Assembly (NCBI GenBank): GCA_004794655.1
Contig: SMMW01000151.1
Span: 310,001 to 374,000, forward strand
DNA from: Marisa cornuarietis
Taxonomy: Eukaryota; Mollusca; Gastropoda; Architaenioglossa; Ampullariidae
Length of the DNA: 64,000 nt
Direction of reading: 5' to 3'
Position 1 is the first letter of the stretch. Each line of letters starts with the position of its first letter. Positions 22,901 to 33,962 of this stretch are shown here, in pieces. Made by a program: the position numbers and the translations under genes. Below the pieces are notes generated by a model that was not told the DNA's origin, ran no database searches, and saw nothing but the letters and a program-made list of their open reading frames with translations.

Positions 22901-25900
22901 TTAAAAAAAATCCACAAAGTTTCAAAGCTTTCTTAAAATCTCTAAAGCAAGCTAAATGCTGTCTACCAAATCAAACTGAAGTTTGTTTCTTCTAAAAAGT
23001 CTTTTGTGAGAAAAAAAAAGTTCACATGACCCAAAGTTCATGCTCAATTTATAAATAATTCCCTTAAGTGAATGGTTTGATGTTCAATCAAGTTGGCAAG
23101 CAGCCATGGAAGCCATGCTGAAAGTGAAAACCGATGCAAAATTTTAGAACAAATTCTAAAATGGTAAACAGACTGCAAGCAAGAAACAAACAGGTTTGCC
23201 AAACTGTTTGGGAAAAGTTTGCAGCATAGGTCACAAGTCAAACAGGAAAAACAGGCTGTTTCAACAAAATTTTGCATTTTTTGTCTCCCAAAACCATCAC
23301 AAAAACTACACAGACACAGCAAGCGATGCAGAAGGCTAACATGAAGACTGTTACCTTAACAGGACCTGCTACTTCCACATGGAAATGTCTTGCATTTGCC
23401 TCATCAGGAACGGCTGTAATGCCTGGCACAGGATCTGCCTGTAGCCGCTGCGTTTCCTTTTAAAAAATAAAGGTTGGTTAAAAATGAAAAATTGAAGTAT
23501 CTTGTCCAAGAACCAAAAGCATATTCTGTTCAAGACTGTGGCTTCCTTTAAAGTGTTTATGTTTATTTTAAATCCAATGAAACACTATAATCCTTACATT
23601 CAATTTAAAACACTTAAAAGTCTTAAGGAAATAAAAGATTATGCATATATACATGGGATTAGCCAGGAGGAAAAAGTTTCTATGACACTCGATAAACATT
23701 ACAGCTGTCTGTCAGTCTGCCAATTATGAGCTCCGTAAGATCAGTGCCATCCGTTATTTTCTCTCTACACGCGCTACCAACACTCGTCTGTGCGTTTGTT
23801 CTTTCTCGACTACTGCAACTCCTTGCTGGCAGGCTGGCCCTCATACATCACTCAGAGACTCCAGAAAGTACAGAACTCAGCTGTACGTCTGGTGCTTAGA
23901 GCAAGGAAACGGGACCATGTCACTCCTCTCCTTTGTTTTCTACACTGGCTTCACATCCGTTCTCGCATTCAGTACAAACTGTCTGTGCTGTGTTTTAATT
24001 TCTTTGCAGGCTCCTGTCCTGACTATTTCTCTGAACTTCTCATCCCTTATGTCCCAGTCAGACAACTACGCTCTTCGTTTGATGAACATATCCTAACTGT
24101 TCCTGTCACCAGAACATATGGTCACAAGATTTTTGGCTACTGTGCAGCAAAACTCTCTCCCTTTCCACATCCGCCACTTTCTACCATTGAATCCTTCAAA
24201 TCTGCACTCAAAATGCACCTCTTCCTTGAGCATTACTTCTAACACAGTCCACACAATGCTAGTCCTTTTTACTCTCCCCTCTTCCGCTCTTGCTTCTTTT
24301 CTACCCATCTTTCTCTGCAGAATCACTTTATTCTCTGTTCCTGCTACTTGGTGCTTTTTGTGTTTTCTTTGTTTTCTGTTTGTCGTCAGTACTTTTATTC
24401 TTCCGTCCCTTGTGTTCTATCCATTTAGTCCATGTCTCTTCCCCCTTTTAAGTGCCAAGAGCATGCTCTCTATGAGTGTGAATAGGCGCTATAAAAATCA
24501 TTATTATTATTCTATGTATATACTTCTTTCTAACAATACTTCAAAATCATTCTGAAGTCAAAACATAAGACTGCTCATAAAAAGCATCTTGAAGACAACA
24601 CAAAATAACACCCAACATTCTGAAAAGAAAGTTATTCTGCACTATACACAAGAGCTTGCTGACATGAGAATAATTTACTCTGCAGACAATCTAGGTTGTT
24701 TTGACTGTAATATTAGGGTGCAAACTTGTCATATCTGTAAACTGTTCATTATGCCACCATTCTTCCATCCATCTTAATTAACACACCAGGTTCAGACCAC
24801 TACAACCATCATGATGCAGCCTCTTGACTTCATGTTAGCACAATCACAGTAAATACAAAAGTCCAGTAAGTTAAAGTGCTACTAAACCCATTTCTCAAAG
24901 TCAGCATGTCTATGAAAAATCACATGTGGAGAGATGATTGACGCTTTAAGCACAAAACTGACTGAAAGTTCAATAGTTCTGTAAGTGTTGAAAAATGCAC
25001 TACTAACAGTGGAATAGCTGATGATAAAAGCAAGGATTCAAAACAAGGTAAGTGGTCATGAGTTAAATACATTGTCAGCACAACACGAGCTGGTAAGTCT
25101 TGGATATGATTTATTGAATACGATTCAAAATCTAAAATAATCAGTTCACCATTGTGACAGATACTTGAAACTATTTTAATGGTAGTCCTACTACAGAAAT
25201 GTGGATTACGTTAAGACCCTTATTTGCACATAATTTTCCATGCATTTTGACATAAAAGATTGAGAGAAATATCTTATCCTGGTGTGTTCATAAAAGTCGC
25301 TGTGTGCAAGATTATGGCATGTAATTTCCCACTCCAGTTCTCACATGCAATCTAATACACGATGTTCACAATCTTGCAGTCATTTCAGTGTCATGCAGTA
25401 CAAAATTCTAAATAAATTTATTGGATTACAAATTAAAACATTTTCTTAATCAAGGCAAAGCTGTTTTATTTTTTTTTTTTTTTTTGGTTCTGGGCAATTT
25501 TTTTTTCAGGTGTCAGTGTTGTGCATGGTTTGTTGTTGAAGAATACTGTTGCTCAGAATATGCAAATATCTGGACTAATAAAATGTTACTAGTGCAGGTA
25601 TAAAATACAGGATTAGTCAAAATTATATACACTTCAATGGTAGAAACCGTTTCTTCACAAAATATACATATGTGCAAGATGATTTAAAGGACAGTCTTAA
25701 TCTGATCACCATGATGTTTAACACACAAACCACCAAGTACCATTTAGGAGAGCAGATGATACCCCAGATCATATTAGTGTTAACATAATTTTGACTAACC
25801 CTGTACATTTAATTTAGGCACATTTTCAGTTTTTTAGCAAATGTGTGTGTGGTATATATATATATCACTGCATTTCAAAACACACACGTAAAGATGAAAA

Positions 25901-28900
25901 ACTGGGAAAATTAGAAAACAAGTTTTTATAAATCTACACAAAGCTTAACTATGTTGACTTCACTAGAGCGCATAAGACACTATGCTGCATCATAGAAGTT
26001 CCTGGTTTATATAATTTTATTCTCTCTCATGTATAGTTCAAGGCTGATAGAATAAAATCTGAATTATATATTGCCAAGGCTTCATCTTGGTAGGATGATC
26101 ACATCCTGCAGCTAGTAGATCTGGTATGTTAGAAGTTCTGAAAGGTTCCTGCATTAGCTGTCACACATACTCTGTGAACATAAAGATTGTAGACAGCAAT
26201 ATCTTCTTGTATAGAAAATGTCACGTAAAACCCACAAACATAACTGAATATTTATTTTCAAATGGCCATCAGTATCAGAAAACTGAACCATCTGAAACGG
26301 GAGCATGTCACTCTCCTTTGTTTTCTACACTGGCTACACATCCGTTCTCACATTCAGTACAAACTGTCTGTGCTGTGTTTTAATTTCTTTGCAGGCTCCT
26401 GTCCTGACTATTTCTTCAAACTTCTCATCCCTTATGTCCCAGTCAGACTATGCTCTTCGTCTGATGAACATATCCTAACTGTTCCTGTCACCAGAACAAC
26501 AACTGTCAACATATGGTCACAGGGATTTTTGGCTACTGTGCAGCAAAACAATGGAACTCTCTCCCTTTCCATATCTGCCACCTTCCTACAATTGAATCCT
26601 TCAAATCTGCACTGAGAACACACCTCTTCCTTGAGCATTACTCCTAACAGTCCACACAATGCTAGTCCTTTTTACCCTCCCCTCTTATGCTCTTGCTATT
26701 TTTCTACCCATCTTCCTCTGCAGAATCACTACATTCTATTCCTGTTACTTAGTGCCTTTTTGTGTTTTCTATCTTTGTTTTCTGTTTGTCATCAGTACTG
26801 TCTTTTATTCTTCGGTCCTTCGTGTTCTATCCATTTAGTCCATGTCTCTTCCCCGTTTTAAGCGCTAAGAGCATCCTCTCTATGAGTGTGAATATGCACT
26901 ATAAAAATCTTCATTATTATCTTCAACAACATAATGCGGAATCTCCTTTAACTATAGGAAAACTGTATTTTTCCTTCTTAAGAAATTATACAGCGATTTT
27001 CTCAATTTCCTCCTCATCCAGTCATGTCTCTTGTCATTATAATGAAAGACGAATATAAGAATGCTGAAATCAATAAAAGAATTTAAAATAAACAATTTCA
27101 AATGTTGTGGGGAAAAAAGGGAACTGAAAGCTAATGTTATAGCTGCAGTATATTCCCAGATAGGAAAACTGCACTGGCTTAGAGCAGAGCTTGATTATTG
27201 GGCAATCAAAGGTGTCTAAAGTAGATTCTGGTGTAGCAGAGACAGCTTTTGGGTATCTTTTGCCAAGCATGTTCTTCAGAACACTTCCTAGTGCTGTGAA
27301 TTTATCTGAATCTGTTCGAAAGAACATGAAACTAACATTTTAGCATACAGAACTTTTATGCAATGTGTTTCTGGGGGTTTTTTGTGGTTTTACAAGGTGC
27401 TGCTTTAATTGTACGAACCCCCCAACCTCCAACACACCTTTACTTGTCATTCCTGTGAACCAATCCTTCATCCTCTCTTCTTGTAGAAGTCCATGAAAGC
27501 ACCCTAGGAAAAAAAATCCCCGTGCCCCTCATTCTTGTTGGTGAAATAGTTTATAAGACTGTCCTATCTAGCATCTGCTGGTTATTGCCACTAGGAGTAG
27601 ATGCTGCCATCCTGTGCAGCCCCCCACCCTTTCCTTTGTTGCCAAGATGTGTCAGTTTTCTGATGAGACCTTAAAATTTTTTTTTATAAAAATAAAACCG
27701 CATTACTTAGTGTTTTCACTGAAAGCCATCAGTACATTTTATTAAGCAGTTTGTAACAACACAAAGTTGACAGGTTTTAAAAAGTCACAAAAATATTAAT
27801 TGAAAAATAAGCACATCATTTAGATGTGGCTTGGATTACTTTCACATATGCTAAAAAACCTAAAAAAAATGAACTGGGATTTAAAAAAAAAACTTGTCTC
27901 AACTTACCTTTTCAACATGCCACACATCATAATAATATTCTGGTATGAAATGATGTGCACAAATCATGCTGAACAGGATCAGCACTGTGAACTTTTTTCT
28001 CATTGTTTTGACAAAATCCACTCTTAGAATATTAAATAATTTGAACGATGGTGTATCAGTCTTGTTACTTGGTCTCACAATCAAAAACTGCGCAAATTTT
28101 GCTCATTTTTGTGTGGCGAGCAAAACGCAGCTTTCCAAAATATGCCTTGCTTTGTAACTAGTGATGATGATATCATAACCAATTTTCCTCATTGGGTTAG
28201 GGGAGGTCAGCAATAGATGTTTTTGGTTGTTATCAATTTCAGTTATCTAACTGCAATATTTTATCCTTTATTAATGCTTATAAAGTGTTATTTTGTAAAT
28301 TTGATGTTTCTTATTATCACATTCTTGACTGAAATATACTCAACTTTTTTATGTGTGTTTACTCATACTTTACAGGTGTTATGATTAAACTCAATGGCTG
28401 TACGATGTTTTTTTAGCTTTATTGCTCTACCTGTATGTGATCTACAGTCTTGCTGCATGAAATGTAGGGTTCTGCAGAATTATGTTGTTGTATTACATGA
28501 AAGACTATTTTGACAAAATATTTTCTCAGGAGTCTGCAGGTCCAAGCTGATTCATGCATGCTTCTGTCAAAATTATGCTGAAACATAATGATCTGTTCAA
28601 AAGTCCATAATGTTTAATCAAGGAGGCATATAATAAAGTAAAAAAACACTGCAATCCTTTTGAGTCAAAAAGAATGGTTTGATAAAATGTAACTGGTGTT
28701 TTCCTCAACAAATCCAGTTGTTTAACCAAGCAAATGAACAGAGTTGAAATGAGTGTCATTCTCCTACTAGTTTATGTCATACCTTAATACTATCAGCGAT
28801 CTTCTAAATATTAGAAACTGGTTCATCAACTGATTGTCCCCCATATTCAAAACAATTATCACTAGCAAGGCTAGACAGTCTGCATTATTTACTGGCAGTC

Positions 28901-29916
28901 ATTTTCACACCTCTCTTAACCTAATAAAAGGGAAAGACCTTAGATGCTGAAACTGTTAAACATGTATTCAAATTCTTCAGCTCAAGACGCCATAACATTT
29001 ATTTGTTTACAATATCAGCAATGCACATTGTATTTGTCTAGACTGGTTCTTTCCTACTGTTTTTTTTTGTGCAATCCTATGTTTCAAGGTTCTGGATTCT
29101 AAAAATAAGTTTAAAATAAAAAAGAAAATGTTGGATTTAGCACAAAACTATTCTTTGAGTGCTTTAAGAGATTTTAGGTCAATACTACTGGTCAGCAAGG
29201 AAAGACGTCATGGTAATGTCAGCTTTTGCCTCTCTCTCTCTCCTAATTATCTGTCTTAAGCAAGCTGTAGAAACTCTTGTAGTTGCCCATCTTAATAAGA
29301 AAACTTGTTATGTATAAAATTCAGGCCCATAAAATCTGCACGCATATATGTTGTAATACTATAATCTACTGTTAACTTTTATATACTAAGAACTAGAACG
29401 GCAGACGTATTCTCGGACAATGCGGACTGCACATCACATTCGACAACTACGCCAGTTGTCAAATACTTGCTTATGTTACAGTATGTTTGGTTTCCAAATA
29501 ACTTGAGTGTTTGGGGAATAAAGCGCCCATGATGACAAAAAAATGTTCACTGATAAAACTAGTGAAGCTGGGAAATCTTACCCCGCAGAAATTGACACTG
29601 AATTCTTCCTTTTCAGTGTGTACTTTATTGTGCAACATTCACATTAGGATTTATTTACCGGTGCGTTTCCAAGTTCTATGGTGCTGAAATTTTCAAAGGT
29701 CTGCTGAAGGCAGCAGCTTTTTACGAGACCTTCGTTACACTGTCAGGGCTACCGAGTACAGAGGAAGATGTTGCAAAATGGGATCAGAAGTTCTTAAAAC
29801 TTAAGGTCCACTAAAATTCAGCAAGAGCTTACAAATAAGCCTTTGATAGTTGCTAACATGTAAACATTAGTAATCTAATACCTTACTTTTATAATTCGCC
29901 TGGGAAGCCCAGCCAT
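19980..29916 (-). CDS. UBE2N: ubiquitin-conjugating enzyme E2 N (Ubc13), five exons
   Basis: Minus-strand exons 29887-29916, 23355-23456, 20750-20894, 20134-20274 and 19980-20023 join in frame to 153 codons plus TGA; human UBE2N has 152 aa. The start reads [10 protein letters not shown], the second exon [20 protein letters not shown], and the end [14 protein letters not shown]. The catalytic site is intact: N79 in the HPN motif (77-79) and Cys87 in GRICLDILK. Met64, which helps bind TRAF/RING partners in the family, is conserved. With a UEV partner this E2 builds Lys63-linked ubiquitin chains in DNA-damage tolerance and innate signalling. Junctions are GT/AG, including the second donor AAG/GTAACA. 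Intron 1 is 6.4 kb and holds two plus-strand LINE copies and weak exon-like signals. The final intron is only 110 bp. Confidence 0.97.
22671..22722 (+). mobile_element. solo LINE/SINE 3' tail
   Basis: GTAAAGCACTTGTTCATC, then GGTGCTATAGAAATC and ATCATTATTATTATT, in UBE2N intron 2. It has the same tail design as at 4500 and 11214. Confidence 0.55.
23702..24520 (+). pseudogene. CR1/L2-like LINE, 3' fragment (copy 1)
   Basis: An open frame (23790-24242) encodes the C-terminal part of a non-LTR reverse transcriptase: [19 protein letters not shown], then [20 protein letters not shown] and [18 protein letters not shown]. Frame debris reaches back to about 23702. The element ends with GGCGCTATAAAAATC and ATT repeats at about 24520. 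It lies antisense in UBE2N intron 1. The catalytic part of the RT is absent, so this copy is dead, but its preserved frame suggests fairly recent insertion. Confidence 0.88.
26262..26935 (+). pseudogene. CR1/L2-like LINE, 3' fragment (copy 2)
   Basis: This is the same family as the copy at 23.7 kb, more truncated. It begins inside the segment encoding [20 protein letters not shown] and runs through the same 3' UTR to ATGCACTATAAAAATC and ATT repeats. A short insertion (ACAACTGTCAAC) breaks agreement with copy 1. It is also antisense in UBE2N intron 1. Confidence 0.88.
27174..27311 (-). other. exon-like open frame in UBE2N intron 1
   Basis: A minus-strand frame follows a reasonable acceptor (TTCTTTCGAACAG) and reads [18 protein letters not shown], continuing through [19 protein letters not shown] second signal upstream on the same strand is an open frame ending in HVEK at a strong donor (AAG/GTAAGT, near 27908). 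Neither is recognised, and the two do not join in frame as read. They could be alternative or nested exons, or chance. Confidence 0.2.
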
Positions 29917-30083
29917 TCGCTTTTGTGTGAGTTATAGTTCATACAGAAAACACGAGATTCGTGCCGGAAATTCCAATATGGCGTCTGAATATAAAGCGAA
30001 GCCACCAACTATTTTTTCACATAGAATAGTTTCGTATCCAATACCTCCCACCGGCGGGAGGAAGAGTGGAGAAAAGAAACAAA
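29917..30083 (+). promoter_or_regulatory. UBE2N promoter region, possible divergent first exon
   Basis: Just upstream of the UBE2N start lies an ETS-like site CCGGAAAT (29965-29972) and a YY1-like CCAATATGGCG (29974-29984). The ATG inside the YY1-like site (29979) opens a plus-strand frame (MASEYKAKPPTIFSHR, then PIPPTGGRKSGEKKQ). It meets a donor-like AAA/GTAAGG at 30083/30084. That would be a head-to-head first exon 62 bp from the UBE2N ATG, but no downstream plus-strand exon was found. Confidence 0.4.
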
Positions 30084-31082
30084 GTAAGGGAAAAGCTGCA
30101 CCCAGTCGGTTCCTCGTATGACCAAGCTTTTGGTTCATTCCGTTTTTATCGCTTCTACTTACTATCTATAATCTATGCTTGACCACACGGGTGCAGCGAA
30201 GCTAAAGTAAGAACACGCGCGATTCCATTAATTTTTTTTCCCTTATCCAGGGGTTTCGTGACCTCGTGACCGCAAATAATTAACGAGGTTACGGTGAAGG
30301 CCGTTGCTTGCTTGTAATTTCATCTAAAGCCTTTTGAAAACATTCTAGTTCTTTATAATGAATACTGTTTCCCGCGAACATAATGTTTACAGACTTGTTC
30401 GGATTAGTGATTGAAGATCTGCAGTTCATCCTTCTAAAATCTAAAGTAAAAGTGTGGAAAGATTATATCCATCGGTAGCCAAATGTTACTTACATCGATG
30501 TTTACAATGACTGTGTCCTATCGATGGGTGTCGATGGCCAACAGATGAAAAATTATAAAAGTTTAGAAAGTTGTAAGGTTTTTTTTTGGGGGGGGGGGGC
30601 TGCACATACTTTGCAGGAAAAGGCAAAATTTGCAGTCATGCTATTGCAATATTATGGAAGGCAAGTAATTTTTTTTAATTTTGATAAACAGGCAATACTA
30701 TGACAATGACCAACTTTATTAATCCCAATGGGCACTTTAAACATGGGAAATGTGTTCAGTTACTATATATATATATATATAGAAAGTTCTAGTCACAAAA
30801 TAAGTTCTAATTACAAGGGAAAAAATAGGAGCAAGTGACATAATCTAAAAAAAAAAACAAAAAAATACACAATCTTACATTTAGACCATTCATGTGCACA
30901 TCCTACAACATCACACACACACACACACATGAAAATTCATCTGTGTTTGAGCAGCTGGACTGCAGATGGGACCAACAATTTCAGGTGCCTATTTCTTCTA
31001 CATACAGGCATAGCATAGTGCTCCTGAACTTAAGAAAACAGATTCTCCCGTTAGTACATGTTCAGCTTTCCTAACTTGTTGA

Positions 31083-31690
31083 TCACAAAAAGAAGCTAAA
31101 TCCCTCTGCTTGATAGCAATTAGAACAGATATGGACAATACTGTTCAGATTATTCCTGTCATTGGCAGACAGACTGCAGAACCAGAATACAAATGAAAAA
31201 GATAAAAGACTTTCAAAAAATGACTGATAGAAACGGGTCAAGATTGCTTTGCTGACTGAAAAACTATTTAGCTTACTCAGAAGGTACATTATTTACTGGC
31301 CACTGTTAACAATATGTTCAGTGTTTATATTCCATTTGAGCTGGCAATCAAAAACAGTGCCTAGGTACCTGAAGGAGTTAACAGTTTCAGGAGATTTACT
31401 ATGTACTCTGGGAGCAACAGAACCATCTCTGATTCTCCTAACGCCTATGTTCATTATTTTTGTTTTATCTATATTTAACGCCGGCAAGTTCTTGTCACAC
31501 CACCGTACAAAATTTGTTAAGGCATTACTGTGATTTTTCTTATGTTCCTGCAACAAAGTCAACAATGCTGTATCATCAGAGACCTTATTGAGGTAGCTAT
31601 TCACTTTCGTACTTCTGCAGCTTTCAGTGAACATGATAAACAACAGGGGTGATAGGCAACAGCCTCATGGGGATTCGGTGCTTGAACATG
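31083..31690 (-). pseudogene. non-LTR retrotransposon RT fragment (second lineage)
   Basis: The minus-strand conceptual translation starts with a decayed GCCLSPLLFIMFTES motif. It continues through SDDTALLTLLQEHKKN (in place of ADDTAL), NFVRWCDKNLPALNIDKTK and SFRYLGTVFDCQLKWN, then, after a frame shift, MYLLSKLNSFSVSKAILTRF. This matches the second half of a Rex/CR1-related RT but is distinct from the 23.7 kb family. Frameshifts and loss of both ends make it inactive. Confidence 0.8.
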
Positions 31691-32159
31691 CACAGTTTTA
31701 TTTGTGCAGTTTCCTCCGGTTCTAAAAAAAGCTGCTACTAAAGCAGGATAAATGCAGATTTTCAGCTTCTGAATAATCCGAAAGATCGCTCATTCTGTTT
31801 GGTTTTAGACTACATGTTAAAGGCGCTCGTTGATTGCAGGTGCGAATCGCATACTATGTTACTGGATAATTGATTAACGGATGGGTTTTGGAGGCTAAAG
31901 TTTACATGTTTGCTTTCCATCGCCTATATATCGATATCTGGAAAAAACGCAAAACATTCGGGTTGGTCTTTAAGAACAAGAACGAGACATGGATAACATA
32001 CGAGGGACAGAAGAACAAACAAATAACATATGAACGACGGAAGGACAAACAACAGTACTGTCACTACTGATGACGAATAAATGACATACAGAAAACGCAA
32101 AGAGGAACCAAGTAACGGGGACAGAGTATTATGATTTTGTAAAGGAAGACGAGAAGGGA

Positions 32160-32390
32160 AATAGCAATAAGAGGAAAAGAGTGGGAAAGTTCTGAGAAAG
32201 GACTAGCACTGTGTGGGCTGTTAGGAGTAATGCTTAATTAAGAAAGAGGTACATTTTCAGTGCACATTTAAAGGATTCAATTGTAGGAAGGTGGTGGATA
32301 TGGAAAGGAAGAGAGTTACATTTTGTTTTGCTGCACAGTAACTAAAAATACTGTGACCATATGTTTTTGTTTTGGTGACAGCCCAGGAAT
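32160..32390 (-). pseudogene. CR1/L2-like LINE 3' fragment (copy 3)
   Basis: Read on the minus strand it matches the same C-terminal and 3'-UTR stretch as the copies at 23.7 and 26.3 kb: ATATGGTCACAG, ACTGTGCAGCAAAAC, TTGAATCCTTTAAATG and GTGCTAGTCCTTT. It is more diverged and non-coding. It lies just upstream of the THAP-like candidate. Confidence 0.75.
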
Positions 32391-32547
32391 AGTTTGGAGC
32401 ATGGACCTTCGTTACTGGATAAGTGACTCAGGGTCATGTCCGGTGTCAGTCTCAGCTTTCTTGTGTTTCCGATTTGCTGGTTGCGAAGAGCTACACACCA
32501 CGTACCTTCATTTAATTTTAATAAACGTCAGTGGTTTGCAGACGTAA

Positions 32548-32960
32548 ATGGATTCGAAAAAAAATTGGAAAGGTGCAAATTGTTGCATTGTTGGATGTCA
32601 TACTCATACCAATAAAGCGAGATGTCGAGGCTTGGCATTCATATCGATTCTGAAAGCAGGTGAGAGCAAAGATCAAGACAAATGGAGGGTGGCTTTGATT
32701 AATGTTTATTCACTTTATTTTGGTTTGCACTATACTTTTTAACCCATTCCTAACATTTTACAGGTCCATCAGGAAAATGTAGGGGTCTTGTTCCATGGAG
32801 CTTGCCTACGCGATGGATGCCAGGCAAATCAAGTGAAACTAAGTTGTATACTGCAGAAAATGCTTTATTGAAAAAGAAAATTTGTGAAAAAGAGACACAC
32901 ACCAAAAGTTTTTATCACCAAAACCCGGACAGAGTGCGGCGGGAGTTCTTACTAGACTGA
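32548..32960 (+). CDS. small two-exon gene candidate with THAP-like start
   Basis: Exons 32548-32659 and 32764-32960 join in phase with canonical donor CAG/GTGAGA and acceptor TTTTACAG to give 102 codons plus TGA. An acceptor-like TTTGCAG lies 7 bp before the ATG. The start (KNWKGANCCIVGCHTHTNK, then CRGLAF) resembles the C-x-x-x-C half of a THAP zinc finger. The second exon is basic and unrecognised (GKCRGLVPWSLPTRW, ending VRREFLLD). Reading into the intron gives DKWRVALINV, which is more THAP-like than the spliced product, so the splice model may be wrong. The C-x2-H half expected of a complete THAP domain is missing on this strand. It may be a transposase-derived relic. Confidence 0.3.
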
Positions 32961-32989
32961 GGTTAGGGCACACCTATGCCATACATTTT

Positions 32990-33195
32990 CTTTTGATCAT
33001 CTGTCTGAGGCATTGATATGATTCTGGATTTGTCTTTTTTTCCTTGTAACCTAAGTTGATACATGGCTTCCAGTCAGGATTTGTAAGATCATGGGAATTT
33101 ACTGGTTTTCCTGTGATAAAAAAGCACTTTATGAAGAAGTCTTCATTTCTAGCATGCATACGTACACTATCGCGCACACTGTCAATGTTTCTCAT
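32990..33195 (-). pseudogene. second half of a THAP-like domain, opposite strand
   Basis: A minus-strand frame reads KCFFITGKPVNSHDLTNPDW, followed by KPCINLGYKEK. Many invertebrate THAP-domain proteins have HF.(S/T)GKP, then NPDW.P.LNLGY after the finger, and this fits that second half. The zinc-binding C-x2-H is degraded to CFF. It faces the THAP-like first half at 32548, so the two cannot form one transcript as arranged. Confidence 0.35.
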
Positions 33196-33539
33196 CAGTA
33201 AACATTACCTTACCCTTTATTTAACAATTTTGGGCCAAATGAAAAATAAAAAAGCACATTCACAACTACTGACCTGAGAGAAAGTGAATGCAGTGCTTTC
33301 TGTAATCTCTTTCCTACGAGGTGAACCACCACCTGTTGGTCCATGGTGCAAAGAAACTTTAAATGTTAAACATATATTAATCACTTGCCCTGAGCTCCAG
33401 AGTACCCGTCAGCATTTTTTTGACAGCAGTTTCTTTGCTTACCTTGTTTAGGTCCGTCCCATCGGCAGCAATTTTTACATTTTTAAAAGGGATAGGACTC
33501 TTTCACAAGATTTAAGTTTTATATCCTGTTAATTGTTGG

Positions 33540-33755
33540 ATTTTTTGTTTTGGTTTGTTGGTGGCCTTTTTGGCCATAACAACCATTTTTACACTAAATC
33601 TACTCTCTTAAAATTCTCCTGCTCTTGATGGCTTTTATTGGGACTTTTATTATATAACTGTTGTATCTCTTGGTGAGTTTTTGATCAGTGGGTTTTATGG
33701 AATAAATTTGTCTTTCATCGCCGTGATATGACCTTAGTTGCTGGCAGCACAGTTG
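33540..33755 (-). repeat. SINE-like interspersed repeat, copy B
   Basis: The minus strand begins CTGCCAGCAACTAAGG, followed by TCATATCACGGCG, and continues for about 215 bp to TGGCCAAAAAGGCCACC. It aligns by eye with the plus strand of 15211-15430, both in the core and near the end. No coding capacity. Confidence 0.6.
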
Positions 33756-33962
33756 TATGTTGATGAGAAACCTGGTGAGACTGGATGCACGATGAAAGTT
33801 GTTTTGTGTACAAAATGCAAACAGAACTGGGTCGAGTACCCAGCCTTGGGGGACCCCCACAGGAAAAAGATGAATGTGGTGTTGCACAGATGGACTGTAG
33901 CTCACATAGCATTTTGGACTAATGTTAATTTTGCCAGTTTTATACCCCTCTCCCACCAACAA
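33756..33962 (-). pseudogene. short RT fragment
   Basis: A minus-strand frame contains HLFPVGVPQGWVLDPVLFAF, a recognisable form of the non-LTR RT motif GVPQGSVLGPVLF. Little else of the domain is readable. It directly abuts SINE-like copy B. Confidence 0.55.
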
